A stretch of 64,000 nucleotides of DNA from Winogradskyella forsetii (GCF_013394595.1 NZ_CP053348.1:4436501-4500500); one strand, 5' to 3'. Counted from the first letter of the stretch, positions 1 through 8,827 are shown. Notes: generated from the letters alone by a model not told the origin. A program made the numbers and translations.

Positions 1-1
1 A

Positions 2-1540
2 ACCGTAAGTTATTCCGGTAATCCTGTGAGCTCTGGTTTTGGATCGTTTGAGCAAACCACCCATAATGGCGATCCCATAATTTGGACGCTGTCCGAACCT
101 TATGGTGCCAAAGGTTGGTGGCCTTGTAAACAAGATTTAATTGATAAAATTGACTCTATCGACGTATATCTTAAAACACCAGTATTTAATCCTACAAATG
201 AAACTTACGTGGCAGTTTCAAATGGTTTGGAAATGAGTCAAACAGTTGAAGGTTCTGAGAAAATTACGCATTTTAAACATGGTCATCCCATACCTGCTTA
301 TCTAATTGCTATTGCAGTCACCAATTATGAAGTGTATTCTCATGAAGTTCCTAATAACGGAACACCTTTTGATATCGTGAATTATGTCTATCCCGAAGAT
401 TTAACAAGTGCTCAAGCCAGTACAGGTGTTACTGTGGACATTATGAACATATTTACAGATTTATTTGAAGAATATCCATTTTCGGACGAAAAATATGGTC
501 ATGCCCAATTTGGTTGGGGAGGTGGTATGGAACATACTACCGTTTCCTTTATGGGGTCTTTCAATAGAAATTTAATTGCGCACGAACTTGCCCATCAATG
601 GTTTGGTAATAAAGTAACCTGCGGCAGTTGGAAAGATATTTGGTTAAACGAAGGCTTTGCGACTTATTTATCAGGTTTGGTTATTGAAGATTTGGATGGG
701 GAAAACAGTTTTAAGACCTGGAGACAGCAACGGGTTAACAATATTACGTCGCAACCGGGTGGTGCTGTATATCTTTCGGATCAAGATACCACAAGTGTGA
801 GCCGGATTTTTAGTGGTCGTTTGAGTTATAACAAAGGGGCTATGGTTTTACATATGTTAAGAAAAAAACTAGGAGATACCGATTTTTATCAAGGTTTACA
901 AGATTATCTGACAGCACCGGAGTTAGCTTTTGATTATGCCAAAACGCAGGACTTTAATGATGTCATGGAATTATCTACAGGTGAAAACTTGGATGAATTT
1001 TTTGACGATTGGATCTATAATCAAGGTTATCCGAGTTATGCTGTGAATTGGAACCAAAATGGAAATCAATTGCAACTTGTGGTTTCGCAAACCCAAAGCC
1101 ATCCATCCGTTTTGTTTTTTGAAGCCGATGTGCCCTTTAGAATTGTGGGAACACTTGGAGAAACCTTGGATGTTGTTTTAGATAATACCTCCAACAATGA
1201 ACAATTTTTTGAAACTGTTAATTTTACGGTTCAAGAAGTGTTGTTTGATCCTGATTACCATTTAATTTCAAAAGACAATTCAGTAACTCTGAGTAATTCT
1301 GAATTTGATTTTAATGCTGGTATTCAATTATATCCTAATCCAACATCATCTACAATAAATATTGAAAAACCCGAAAATGTAGCTATTGAAACTATTAAGG
1401 TTTATAATAGTTTGGGTCAATTGTTATTACAATCTAGTTGGACACCTCAAGTTGATTTAAGCGCTTTGTCTTCAGGGCTATTATTTATACAATTTCAAAC
1501 TGGAGACGAGATAATTAATAAGCGGATTATAAAAAATTAA
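2..1540 (+). CDS. M1 family zinc aminopeptidase with T9SS sorting domain (5' end missing)
   Basis: Secreted metallopeptidase removing N-terminal residues from peptides. The frame is open from base 2, and the in-frame GTG at 26 is internal because the residues before it (VSYSGNP) belong to the conserved M1 N-terminal domain, so the gene begins left of the window. The exopeptidase motif reads GGMEHTT. The zinc site HELAHQW (about nt 581-601) is followed 18 residues later by the Glu of NEGFATY, the HExxH-x18-E signature. The last ~75 residues form a type A sorting domain (LYPNPTSSTINIE ... KRIIKN), so export by the type IX system and surface anchoring or release is inferred. Confidence 0.93.
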   Translation, partial: TVSYSGNPVSSGFGSFEQTTHNGDPIIWTLSEPYGAKGWWPCKQDLIDKIDSIDVYLKTPVFNPTNETYVAVSNGLEMSQTVEGSEKITHFKHGHPIPAYLIAIAVTNYEVYSHEVPNNGTPFDIVNYVYPEDLTSAQASTGVTVDIMNIFTDLFEEYPFSDEKYGHAQFGWGGGMEHTTVSFMGSFNRNLIAHELAHQWFGNKVTCGSWKDIWLNEGFATYLSGLVIEDLDGENSFKTWRQQRVNNITSQPGGAVYLSDQDTTSVSRIFSGRLSYNKGAMVLHMLRKKLGDTDFYQGLQDYLTAPELAFDYAKTQDFNDVMELSTGENLDEFFDDWIYNQGYPSYAVNWNQNGNQLQLVVSQTQSHPSVLFFEADVPFRIVGTLGETLDVVLDNTSNNEQFFETVNFTVQEVLFDPDYHLISKDNSVTLSNSEFDFNAGIQLYPNPTSSTINIEKPENVAIETIKVYNSLGQLLLQSSWTPQVDLSALSSGLLFIQFQTGDEIINKRIIKN

Positions 1541-1583
1541 GGTAAATCCGTTTTCAATATATTGGCATTTATTTTAGAATTCG

Positions 1584-1607
1584 TTTGAGATAAAAACCGT
1601 ACTTTTG
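1584..1607 (+). promoter_or_regulatory. Bacteroidota-type promoter of rseP
   Basis: TACTTTTG at 1600-1607 matches the TAnnTTTG -7 box of the Bacteroidota primary sigma factor. A TTTG lies upstream at 1584-1587, closer than the usual -33 spacing. It sits 25 bases before the rseP start codon. Confidence 0.5.
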
Positions 1608-1631
1608 CAAATCGAAATTTGAAAAAATGAC

Positions 1632-2975
1632 ATGGAATTTATAATAAAAATATCCCAATTCTTACTCAGTTTATCCTTGCTTATCGTTTTGCACGAGCTC
1701 GGACATTTTATACCAGCCAAACTATTTAAAACTAAAGTTGAAAAGTTTTACCTCTTTTTTGATGTGAAATTTTCACTCTTTAAGAAGAAAATAGGCGATA
1801 CCGTTTATGGTATAGGATGGTTGCCACTTGGAGGTTATGTGAAAATTGCAGGAATGATCGATGAAAGCATGGATAAGGAACAAATGGCACAGCCACCACA
1901 ACCATGGGAATTTCGTTCTAAACCAGCCTGGCAACGATTGATTATAATGCTTGGAGGCGTTACCGTCAACTTTATTTTGGCCTACGTGATTTATGTGGCT
2001 ATTTCTTTTGCTTATGGCGATTCTGATGTTAAGGTTGACAGTTTAAAGGATGGGTATTGGATTGATAACCCTGCATTGTTGGATTTTGGTTTTAAAACAG
2101 GAGATAAGGTTTTAGCGGTAAACGACGTGCCTGTTGTAAATGATTCTGATATAGGCTTTAATCTGATCAGTGCAGAAACTATCACCATTAGTAGAGAAGG
2201 CGAAAAGAAGGTCATAGATTTACCTGAAGACTTTCTGGGACAATATTCATCTAGTAAAAGTAAGCGTAATTTTGAATATCGTATTCCTTTTATGGTAGGA
2301 GAAGTAGCAGATACTTCATTAAATGCCAAGAAGGATTTAAAACAAGGGGATATCATTAAAAGTATTAATGGTAAAGAATTAAAATATTTCGACCAGCTTG
2401 ACTCGATTACAGAGGGTTTAAAAGACACTACAGTCTCTGTTGAGGTTTTGCGAGAAGATAATTCAATCGTTAATAAAGAATTAAACTTAAATTCCGAAGG
2501 TAAATTTGGAATCAGACCTTATAACAATCCTTCTCGGTTTGAAGAATTAGGCTACTACGATATTTTTAGAAAGGAGTATACTTTTGGAGAAAGCTTTGCA
2601 GCAGGAGGGCGTAAATTCACCAAAACAATTACCAATTATTTTGATCAGCTAAAAGCCATTTTTAGTCCTAGCACAGGAGCTTACAAAGGTTTAGGAGGTT
2701 TTAAAGCCATTTACGATCAATTCTCACCTGTGTGGAGTTGGCCGTATTTTTGGGGACTAACAGCATTTTTATCGATTATGTTAGCCATCCTTAATTTGTT
2801 GCCAATACCTGCTTTAGACGGAGGGCACGTCATGTTTTTACTGTACGAGATGATATCTGGACGCAAACCAAGTGAAAAGTTTTTAGAGCGTGCACAAATC
2901 GTTGGTTTCTTTATATTAATCGCCTTAGTGTTATTTGCCAATGGTAATGACGTTTTTAAAGCCGTCACGAATTAA
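1632..2975 (+). CDS. rseP: RseP-type site-2 intramembrane zinc protease
   Basis: Membrane metalloprotease (M50) that cleaves membrane-embedded substrates such as anti-sigma factors during envelope stress. HELGHF (about residues 22-27) in the first membrane helix supplies HExxH. A central region (~115-290) looks like PDZ domains, and the C-terminal membrane segment carries PIPALDGGHV, the LDG motif supplying the third zinc ligand. At 447 aa it has the normal family length. The ATG at 1632 sits just behind a good -7 box. It stands alone between the M1 peptidase and the tRNA-Asn locus. Confidence 0.95.
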   Translation: MEFIIKISQFLLSLSLLIVLHELGHFIPAKLFKTKVEKFYLFFDVKFSLFKKKIGDTVYGIGWLPLGGYVKIAGMIDESMDKEQMAQPPQPWEFRSKPAWQRLIIMLGGVTVNFILAYVIYVAISFAYGDSDVKVDSLKDGYWIDNPALLDFGFKTGDKVLAVNDVPVVNDSDIGFNLISAETITISREGEKKVIDLPEDFLGQYSSSKSKRNFEYRIPFMVGEVADTSLNAKKDLKQGDIIKSINGKELKYFDQLDSITEGLKDTTVSVEVLREDNSIVNKELNLNSEGKFGIRPYNNPSRFEELGYYDIFRKEYTFGESFAAGGRKFTKTITNYFDQLKAIFSPSTGAYKGLGGFKAIYDQFSPVWSWPYFWGLTAFLSIMLAILNLLPIPALDGGHVMFLLYEMISGRKPSEKFLERAQIVGFFILIALVLFANGNDVFKAVTN

Positions 2976-3004
2976 AATTTTTAACAAAAAAATTAATATT
3001 TCAT

Positions 3005-3036
3005 TTTGTAGTAACAGAAAAAATGATTTATATTTG
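3005..3036 (+). promoter_or_regulatory. promoter of the tRNA-Asn locus
   Basis: TTTG at 3005-3008 and TATATTTG at 3029-3036 (20-base gap) match the Bacteroidota -33/-7 consensus. Transcription would start near 3043 and run through the degenerate tRNA copy into the intact tRNA-Asn. Confidence 0.6.
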
Positions 3037-3062
3037 CATCCGCTAACGCGAAAAAAAGACAC

Positions 3063-3157
3063 TCTTTAGTTCTTCCAATAGTAACCAATAGGTAGAACAT
3101 CTGACTGTTAATCGAGTCCCGAAAGCTTTCGGGATTAGTTAGAGTCTAAGAAGAGGA
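3063..3157 (+). pseudogene. degenerate tRNA-Asn copy carrying an inserted palindrome
   Basis: The stretch resembles tRNA-Asn: the anticodon arm CTGACTGTTAATC and the T-arm/acceptor end (TCTAAGAAGAGGA) are recognisable. The T-arm is interrupted by the palindrome TCCCGAAAGCTTTCGGGA, and the D-arm half is scrambled. It cannot fold as a normal tRNA. The same palindrome is found at the same place in the tRNA fragments near 23.2 and 24.1 kb. Confidence 0.6.
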
Positions 3158-3202
3158 AAAGAAGTTTAGTGCCTTCTAAAACACACTAATAAGAGATTAA
3201 AT

Positions 3203-3276
3203 TCCTCTTTAGCTCAGTTGGTTAGAGCATCTGACTGTTAATCAGAGGGTCCTTAGTTCGAGCCTAAGAAGAGGAG
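3203..3276 (+). tRNA. tRNA-Asn (GTT)
   Basis: A full cloverleaf is visible: acceptor TCCTCTT/AAGAGGA, D-arm GCTC...GAGC, anticodon arm TCTGA-CTGTTAA-TCAGA with anticodon GTT, T-arm CTTAG-TTCGAGC-CTAAG and discriminator G. CCA is not encoded. The 3' half from 3233 is the left copy of the 80-bp attachment repeat, so integration of the neighbouring element left this gene intact. Confidence 0.95.
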
Positions 3277-3312
3277 CAAACAAAGCCATTACGAAAGTAG
3301 TGGCTTTTTTGT
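3233..3312 (+). repeat. left attachment repeat (80 bp)
   Basis: Identical to 21374-21453. It begins in the anticodon arm of tRNA-Asn and runs through the terminator hairpin. The flanks diverge immediately on both sides (T versus A before, G versus T after). Confidence 0.93.
3282..3310 (+). terminator. terminator of tRNA-Asn
   Basis: AAAGCCATTAC-GAAA-GTAGTGGCTTT forms a near-perfect stem with a GAAA tetraloop followed by a T-run. The same hairpin recurs at 21423-21451, near 23280, near 23700 and near 24138, always behind a tRNA-Asn-derived segment. Confidence 0.85.
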
Positions 3313-3348
3313 GTTTTAGAGAGATTTTATAGTTCTTTGAATTTTGCT

Positions 3349-3373
3349 CAGGTTAAACATAGGTTAAACATTT
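3349..3373 (+). repeat. 25-bp subterminal repeat, left end (probable recombinase arm site)
   Basis: The 25 bases starting CAGGTTAAACATAGGTTAAA contain two copies of AGGTTAAACAT in tandem. An exact copy in the same orientation lies at 21239-21263 near the other end. Paired motifs inside both ends fit arm-type binding sites of the integrase or excisionase; that role is inferred. Confidence 0.7.
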
Positions 3374-3411
3374 CTCTTATTTCCTTATATTTCAATTTCT
3401 AAATTTTCATT

Positions 3412-4272
3412 ATGCCAAGCTCAATAGATTTCCCTTTTTATTTTATAGAGAATTATTTAAGTTCTACTATTTATAATGATTTGAAAAAATTCTATGCACA
3501 ATATGAAAATGAATCATTTGGGAATAGAATAAAGAGCGTTGATAAAAAGAGTCATATCATAGAATTTTACAAAGACCAATATTCAGAAAAAGAAGATAAT
3601 TTTAGTGTTGTAACATTTGAAAAGCTTGTTTTTGATAAACTTAATAATGAAGTTTTAAATTCAAAACAATTTATAGAATTAGGATTTAAAGCTAATTTCA
3701 ATAATAAAGTTCAGATAGATGCGCATGCAAGTTTTTTAAGAGTTAAAATAAATACTTTAAAAAATTTAAAGTCATTTAAGGACTTCCCATTTTTAAATTC
3801 AATTATTGAAAGATTTGAAAGTGTAATTGACCTTTATTCAACCGAACAGGGAACTGTAAGCTATAAATTTTTTTATTCATTTGATTTGTTAGCTTCAAAT
3901 AATATTGAAAGAAAAATTAAGATTGAGAAGCTGTTTTCTTCTCTGATAGAAACACCATCAATGATAAACTCATCTAGAAAAGAGTTTATCAATGCTTTCA
4001 CAGGACAAAAAGTTGAGAAAAAGATTGAGTGGCTTGTTAAGGCAAAGAGAAACAAATATACCAATAAAGCTACTCTACTATATTTATTTGATAAATTAAT
4101 TGAAGATGGACATTTGAGTTCTAAAATTGCCCTTGACTTATATAAATTCTTAAGATATGTGTTCGTTGATGAATATGGGAACGAATTAAAAAATTTTAAA
4201 AATACACGTCAAAATATGTCTACTAATCCTGATTTTAAAGATAGGATTGACAAAATTATTTCTTCTCTTTAA
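3412..4272 (+). CDS. hypothetical protein with RteC-like C-terminal region
   Basis: A 286-aa soluble protein without signal peptide or membrane segment. The first ~200 residues are not recognised. The last ~75 (TLLYLFDKLIEDG, then FVDEYGNELKNFKNTRQN and a FxDxI end) follow the layout of the RteC C-terminus: a helical 'LIYAL...G', an 'F.vdlgn.y..f..ir' step and a final 'F...L'. RteC-type proteins regulate excision and transfer of Bacteroides elements, and this is the first gene inside the left end, which fits. The similarity is by eye and weak. Confidence 0.5.
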   Translation: MPSSIDFPFYFIENYLSSTIYNDLKKFYAQYENESFGNRIKSVDKKSHIIEFYKDQYSEKEDNFSVVTFEKLVFDKLNNEVLNSKQFIELGFKANFNNKVQIDAHASFLRVKINTLKNLKSFKDFPFLNSIIERFESVIDLYSTEQGTVSYKFFYSFDLLASNNIERKIKIEKLFSSLIETPSMINSSRKEFINAFTGQKVEKKIEWLVKAKRNKYTNKATLLYLFDKLIEDGHLSSKIALDLYKFLRYVFVDEYGNELKNFKNTRQNMSTNPDFKDRIDKIISSL

Positions 4273-4281
4273 AAATACCTT

Positions 4282-4304
4282 TACCATACAGTTAAGGTAT
4301 GGTA
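4282..4304 (+). terminator. hairpin after the RteC-like gene
   Basis: TACCATAC-AGTTAAG-GTATGGTA is an 8-bp perfect stem ten bases behind the stop codon. The T-run after it is weak (TTCCTTTA), so it is either a terminator or an RNA-stabilising structure. Confidence 0.45.
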
Positions 4305-4350
4305 TTCCTTTATATAGTGTATACTGCGTTTTCTTTGCCTGAAATAATCA

Positions 4351-4368
4351 GGATATGGCGCCATATCC
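4351..4368. promoter_or_regulatory. 18-bp perfect palindrome, candidate operator
   Basis: GGATATGGCGCCATATCC is its own reverse complement. It ends 15 bases before the start codon of the excisionase-like gene at 4384, a typical place for a repressor or autoregulator site. Confidence 0.5.
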
Positions 4369-4383
4369 ATAATCTAAAAAATT

Positions 4384-4671
4384 ATGGAATTTATCCAAGA
4401 ACAATTAAAAACAATAATTGAATTACTAGAAAAAGAGAATTTATTTAATAAAGAGTTTTTTACTCTTGAAGAAGCAGCTAGGTATTTAAGCCAGTCAAAG
4501 TCTAGTCTATATAAACTTACTAGCAAAAAAGAAATACCTCATTATGTTCCTAATGGAAAGCTCATTTATTTCAAAAGAAGTGAGTTAGATGAATGGATTG
4601 TAAATAGCAGAACAATTCAGTCAGCAGAGGTAATGACGAGTATTGATAATTACATAACTTATAAGTTATGA
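4384..4671 (+). CDS. excisionase-like helix-turn-helix protein
   Basis: A 95-aa protein. Residues ~25-75 (FFTLEEAARYLSQSKSSLY ... IPHYVPNGKLIYFKRSELDEW) match the MerR/excisionase-type winged HTH (HTH_17), which bends DNA at attachment sites or regulates element genes. It overlaps the next gene by 4 bp (stop at 4671, next start at 4668), so the two are translationally coupled. A perfect palindrome lies just upstream. Likely the recombination directionality factor partnering the integrase at 5603. Confidence 0.75.
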   Translation: MEFIQEQLKTIIELLEKENLFNKEFFTLEEAARYLSQSKSSLYKLTSKKEIPHYVPNGKLIYFKRSELDEWIVNSRTIQSAEVMTSIDNYITYKL

Positions 4672-5534
4672 TAGTTTATTCAAGATCGTGTTATAGCAAA
4701 AAGCTTTACTATCAATTGTGGCTTTTAGATCAAAAATTATTTCAAATAGAACATAAAACTATTTACAAAACAGGTCAAATCATTTATCCAATTAAAGGGA
4801 GATTTAACGGTCTGTATTTTGAGATAGATGAATACAAAGGTTACTTGACAGGATTCTATAATGTTATATACAATAATATGTCTGATAAAAGAATCGGTGC
4901 TTGTAGCAATATGAATTACACAAAATTCATAGAAAGTTTAAAAACTCAACTTTCCTTAATGTATGATCCTTTAGATACGAACTTAACAGTCATGAGTATT
5001 AGTTATTGGATTATAATTGATATTGATGTTCAAGATTTATTCTATTCTCACTTAATTATTCACAAATTGAAATACTACAATTCGAATAAGATTCCTAAGA
5101 AAAAAAAGGGATTTATAAAATTTGATTACGATGATTATTCAATTGAGATTTCAATTTGCAAGCATGAAAAAAAAAAGATGAAAATCACATTAATATTAAA
5201 AAACATTAAGAGGTTCAAAAATTTAGGTAAGATTAATGTTACTGAACTTTATGATAGAAATACTCTAAAAAGACTTTTTCAATTTTATTTTAAAAAATTT
5301 GATGAAATATTAATTGTAAATAGAATTTCAGCAAATAATGTTTCAAATCAAAAAGACAGAGATTTGCTAAGGTCATTTACTTCATATGGACATTGGGAAG
5401 CTTTGGATAAGCACACACGAGCAAGGCAAAAAAAAGTATTCTATCGACTCATAGATAAATACAAATTAGATGCCATGAATAAGGTAATAAGACAATTACT
5501 TCTTTGGGAACATGAAAAGTTTATTAATCATTAA
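4668..5534 (+). CDS. unknown element protein between excisionase-like gene and integrase
   Basis: A 288-aa basic protein, Lys-rich in the middle. The C-terminal motif around residues 245-270 (HWEALDKHTRARQKKVFYRL) recalls basic segments of phage or plasmid replication proteins found beside excisionase genes in Bacteroidota elements, but I cannot assign a fold or catalytic residues. It overlaps the HTH gene by 4 bp and precedes the integrase by 68 bp, so a role in excision or in replication of the excised circle is possible. Confidence 0.45.
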   Translation: MIVYSRSCYSKKLYYQLWLLDQKLFQIEHKTIYKTGQIIYPIKGRFNGLYFEIDEYKGYLTGFYNVIYNNMSDKRIGACSNMNYTKFIESLKTQLSLMYDPLDTNLTVMSISYWIIIDIDVQDLFYSHLIIHKLKYYNSNKIPKKKKGFIKFDYDDYSIEISICKHEKKKMKITLILKNIKRFKNLGKINVTELYDRNTLKRLFQFYFKKFDEILIVNRISANNVSNQKDRDLLRSFTSYGHWEALDKHTRARQKKVFYRLIDKYKLDAMNKVIRQLLLWEHEKFINH

Positions 5535-5538
5535 TCAA

Positions 5539-5585
5539 CCTTTTCCAGACATATATATATTATATATAATAAAGTTTGGAAAAGG
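5539..5585 (+). promoter_or_regulatory. inverted repeat overlapping the integrase leader
   Basis: CCTTTTCCAGAC (5539-5550) and GTTTGGAAAAGG (5574-5585) are complementary at 11 of 12 positions across a 23-base AT-only spacer. It may act as a terminator for the upstream pair or as a translation-control hairpin for the integrase. Confidence 0.45.
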
Positions 5586-5602
5586 TAGCAAAAAACAAAA
5601 CA

Positions 5603-6835
5603 ATGGCAAGTATTAAAATAATATTAAGAAATAAACCTAATAAAGAAGGACTTTATCCTGTAGTATTAAAAATCATTAAAGAAAGAAAAGTCAAGGTTAT
5701 TACACTTGGAATAAGTTGCTTAAAAAAAGATTGGGATAAAGGCAATTCAAATTTTAAAAAGAGTCAAAAGAACTATTTACAAAGAAATAGAGCTTTACTT
5801 AAAAAGAAAGAGGAAGCTTTAAAGATTATTGATGATTTTATTCTTGATGGTATAGACTTTACCCTTAATCAATTTGAAATAAAATTTAGAGGTAAGAAAT
5901 CTTCGAAAACTACAGTCTTTGAATTTTGGAAAGAAAAAATATCAGATTTAAACAAGGCTGGAAGAACTGGCAATGCTAGAGCTTATAGAGATGTTTATAA
6001 TTCATTTTTCAAATTTCACAAAAATAAGAATCTAGTATTTAGGGAAATTACACCAACCTTACTAGATAAGTATGAAACTCATTTGAGAAGTAACAATAAT
6101 ACTGATGGTGGAATTGGTGTAAAAATGCGAGAGCTTAGAGCATTATTTAATGATGCTATTAAAAAGGGAGTAGTAGATGAAAAATATTATCCTTTTAAAA
6201 TCTACAAAGTATCTAAGTTAAAAGGGAAAGGTATCAAAAAAGCACTTTCAAGAAAAGAAATGAAGCTTATGGAAGCTCTTGATACTGACAAATACCCTCA
6301 TTTAATTGATGCTAAGAATTATATGTTATTCAGCTATTATATGGGTGGAATGAACTTTGTAGATATGATGAAATTAAAATGGGATAATATTCAAGGAGAT
6401 AGAATTTTCTATATACGCTCTAAAACTAAAGGTAGGTTTTCTGTAAAAATGTTAAAACCTGTAAAACAGATTATAGCTTATTATAAAGCTCAAAATAGAA
6501 CAACCAAATATGTATTCCCAATTTTATTAAAAGATAACCTAACACCTATTCAAATTGAAAATAGAAAGCATAAAACTATTAGTAGATTTAATAAGCAACT
6601 TAAAGAGATTGCTAAAATTCAAGGTGTAGAAAAAAATGTAACATCCTATGTAATTAGACACAGTTTTGCTACTAATTTGAAATTTGCTGGAATTTCAACA
6701 GATTTAATTGGTGAATCCATGGGTCATCATGATGTAAGTGTTACAAAAGCTTATCTCAAGGAATTTGATGATGATATTATTGATGATGCAATGACTAAAC
6801 TGCTTGAAGAACCCAAGCTATTATATGCTTCATAA
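5603..6835 (+). CDS. tyrosine recombinase / integrase of the element
   Basis: Site-specific recombinase likely catalysing integration at tRNA-Asn. The ATG at 5603 (MASIKIILRN) is preferred over an in-frame TTG at 5576 because that one lies inside the inverted repeat. It has an N-terminal arm-binding domain, a SAM-like core-binding domain and a C-terminal catalytic domain with SYVIRHSFATNL, MGHHDVSVT and the nucleophile Tyr in KAYLKEFD; a Lys lies in RSKTKGR. The place where the first catalytic Arg is usual in Bacteroidota integrases (RGMxFxD) reads MGGMNFVD (about nt 6340-6363), so Arg I appears to be Gly. About 410 aa, normal for the family. Confidence 0.92.
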   Translation: MASIKIILRNKPNKEGLYPVVLKIIKERKVKVITLGISCLKKDWDKGNSNFKKSQKNYLQRNRALLKKKEEALKIIDDFILDGIDFTLNQFEIKFRGKKSSKTTVFEFWKEKISDLNKAGRTGNARAYRDVYNSFFKFHKNKNLVFREITPTLLDKYETHLRSNNNTDGGIGVKMRELRALFNDAIKKGVVDEKYYPFKIYKVSKLKGKGIKKALSRKEMKLMEALDTDKYPHLIDAKNYMLFSYYMGGMNFVDMMKLKWDNIQGDRIFYIRSKTKGRFSVKMLKPVKQIIAYYKAQNRTTKYVFPILLKDNLTPIQIENRKHKTISRFNKQLKEIAKIQGVEKNVTSYVIRHSFATNLKFAGISTDLIGESMGHHDVSVTKAYLKEFDDDIIDDAMTKLLEEPKLLYAS

Positions 6836-6842
6836 ATTTTCC

Positions 6843-6872
6843 AAAAGACTCTCAAACAATGAGGGTCTTTTT
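6843..6872 (+). terminator. terminator of the integrase gene
   Basis: AAAAGACTCTC-AAACAAT-GAGGGTCTTTTT forms a stem with one G-T pair and a trailing T-run, 8 bases after the integrase stop. Confidence 0.75.
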
Positions 6873-6948
6873 CATTATAAATAGAATCTATTCAGATTCA
6901 ACTTAAAAATAATACAATAAAATATTAACCTTTTCAAATATTAAGATT

Positions 6949-7833
6949 ATGCAATTAAAACAAAGTAAAAGACAAAATGTAAAACTCAGATTGGGAATAT
7001 CTGGACCAAGTGGATTTGGTAAAACTCACTCAGCTTTATTATTAGCTTTTGGTATGACACAAGATTGGAGTAAAATAGCTGTAATAGATTCAGAAAATTC
7101 TTCAGCTTCATTGTATTCAGACTTAGGAAACTTTAATGTATTAGACTTACAAGCGCCTTATTCACCTGAAAGATATAATCAAGCTATTGAAATTTGTGAG
7201 AAATCAGGAATAGAAGTCATTGTGATTGATAGTATAACTCATGAATGGCAAGGAAAAGGGGGCTGTCTGCAAATACATGAGCAGTTAGGTGGAAGATTCC
7301 AAGATTGGGCAAAAGTGACACCGAGACATCAATCCTTTATTGACAAAATTTTACAATCTACTTGTCATATAATTACAACAGCTAGAACCAAAATTGATTA
7401 CTCTCTTGATGTAGGCTCTAATGGTAGAACCAAGGTAATGAAACATGGAACTAAAGAAATTACCAGAGAAGGATTTGAGTATGAATTGACAGTAAATTTT
7501 GAATTAATAAATGATCAACATTTAGCCAAAAGTAGTAAAGACAGAACAGGATTATTTATGAATAAACCAGAATTTGTTATTTCTGCTAAAACAGGTGAGA
7601 AGTTATTGAAATGGTGTAATGCTGAACCTGTAACTTCAAAAGATGTGATTGAAAAAATCAATTCAACATTATCTGTTTCAGAGCTGACAAAGCTTTACAA
7701 TGAAAATCCAAGTTTTCAACAAGCATTGAATCAGCAATTCAGAGATAAAAAACAACAATTAGAGAATTTAGTTAAACCTTCAAATTTTTCAAGTAATGGA
7801 ATTAGTAAAAGTTCACAACAGTCAAGTCAATAG
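6949..7833 (+). CDS. P-loop ATPase, AAA_24/RecA-like phage-type NTP-binding protein
   Basis: The Walker A motif GPSGFGKTHSA (residues ~20-30) and a Walker B strand (VIVIDSITHEW, ~86-96) define a RecA-fold ATPase. Relatives occur in phages and Bacteroidota elements, where they are thought to act in DNA replication or recombination. The C-terminal ~70 residues are Gln/Ser/Asn-rich and probably disordered. The next gene begins inside its last 38 bases in another frame, so the two form one transcription unit. Confidence 0.75.
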   Translation: MQLKQSKRQNVKLRLGISGPSGFGKTHSALLLAFGMTQDWSKIAVIDSENSSASLYSDLGNFNVLDLQAPYSPERYNQAIEICEKSGIEVIVIDSITHEWQGKGGCLQIHEQLGGRFQDWAKVTPRHQSFIDKILQSTCHIITTARTKIDYSLDVGSNGRTKVMKHGTKEITREGFEYELTVNFELINDQHLAKSSKDRTGLFMNKPEFVISAKTGEKLLKWCNAEPVTSKDVIEKINSTLSVSELTKLYNENPSFQQALNQQFRDKKQQLENLVKPSNFSSNGISKSSQQSSQ

Positions 7834-8824
7834 TATATCTTCTCCTTTTGATGGTACAAGGCAATCTTCCTCAATTTTGGAAGTACCATCAAAAAGAGAA
7901 GAATATAAAATCAACCCATTTATTGAGGCTAATACAGATAGTGTTAGCCTCTCTAAATTAAAGCAGGATTGTGTAATACCTGTATTTGCGAAAGACAATG
8001 AAAAAACTATTGCACATCAAGAGTTTATTGAAATAACACAAGAATGTATAAGTAATGCTTTTGGAAATCAAGAAATAGATTTACCTGAAATTCGTGTCAG
8101 TCATCAAATTAAGGGTAGAACACCAGATGCTATTTACAAATCAGCTAAAGAGCTGCTAGCACATGAGAAAACTCAATATTTTGAAAGAATGGCATTTGTT
8201 GTAAGAATACCTTCAATTACAGAAAGCATTAATGGAAATACTCTTTCCTTGATGGTAGGTGGTGTTAGAGCATACAATAATGAGAACCTTTATAGTAAAA
8301 AGTCACATGAGAAGTTTAAGTTCTTTATTGGATTTCAAAATATGGTATGTTGTAACCTTTGTATTTCTTCTGATGGTTTCACCTCAGAAATGAGAGTAGG
8401 AGGCTATGAGGAACTTCAAAATAAGATTCTTGAAGTGATACATGGCTATGAAGCAGAGAGTCATTTAAAAGCTATGAAAGCTCTTTCTCAACAAAGTTTA
8501 ACTGAACATCAATTTGCACAGTTAATTGGTAAAGCAAGATTGTATAATTATCTGCCTAAAGAACAGAGAAAGGAATTACCACAAATGGACTTTGCAGATA
8601 GGCAAATGAATACTATTGCAAAAGACTATTATGAGGATAAGAGCTTTTGTAAAGATGAAAACGGAAACATCAACTTATGGAATGTCTATAATCTTTTCAC
8701 ATCAGCAAATAAGAGTTCTTATATAGATGCTTTTTTGGATAGAACTGTCAATGCTTTTGATTTTACAAATGGATTGGCACAAACTCTCAATGGGGATTCT
8801 AAATACCATTGGTTTTTGAGTTGA
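7796..8824 (+). CDS. DUF3871-like element protein
   Basis: A 342-aa protein whose central part (VRIPSITESING, LMVGGVRAYN, FKFFIGFQNMVCCN) and final segment (LNLWNVYNLFTSANKSSYID-type block) resemble DUF3871, a Bacteroidota family restricted to mobile elements and without established function. The ATG at 7796 overlaps the ATPase gene by 38 bp. Together with the ATPase it probably forms a DNA-maintenance module. Recognition is from memory of the family pattern. Confidence 0.6.
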   Translation: MELVKVHNSQVNSISSPFDGTRQSSSILEVPSKREEYKINPFIEANTDSVSLSKLKQDCVIPVFAKDNEKTIAHQEFIEITQECISNAFGNQEIDLPEIRVSHQIKGRTPDAIYKSAKELLAHEKTQYFERMAFVVRIPSITESINGNTLSLMVGGVRAYNNENLYSKKSHEKFKFFIGFQNMVCCNLCISSDGFTSEMRVGGYEELQNKILEVIHGYEAESHLKAMKALSQQSLTEHQFAQLIGKARLYNYLPKEQRKELPQMDFADRQMNTIAKDYYEDKSFCKDENGNINLWNVYNLFTSANKSSYIDAFLDRTVNAFDFTNGLAQTLNGDSKYHWFLS

Positions 8825-8827
8825 TGA

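Noticed and set aside
3063..3157. Second functional tRNA-Asn
   Set aside because: The T-arm is split by a palindrome and the D-arm does not pair.
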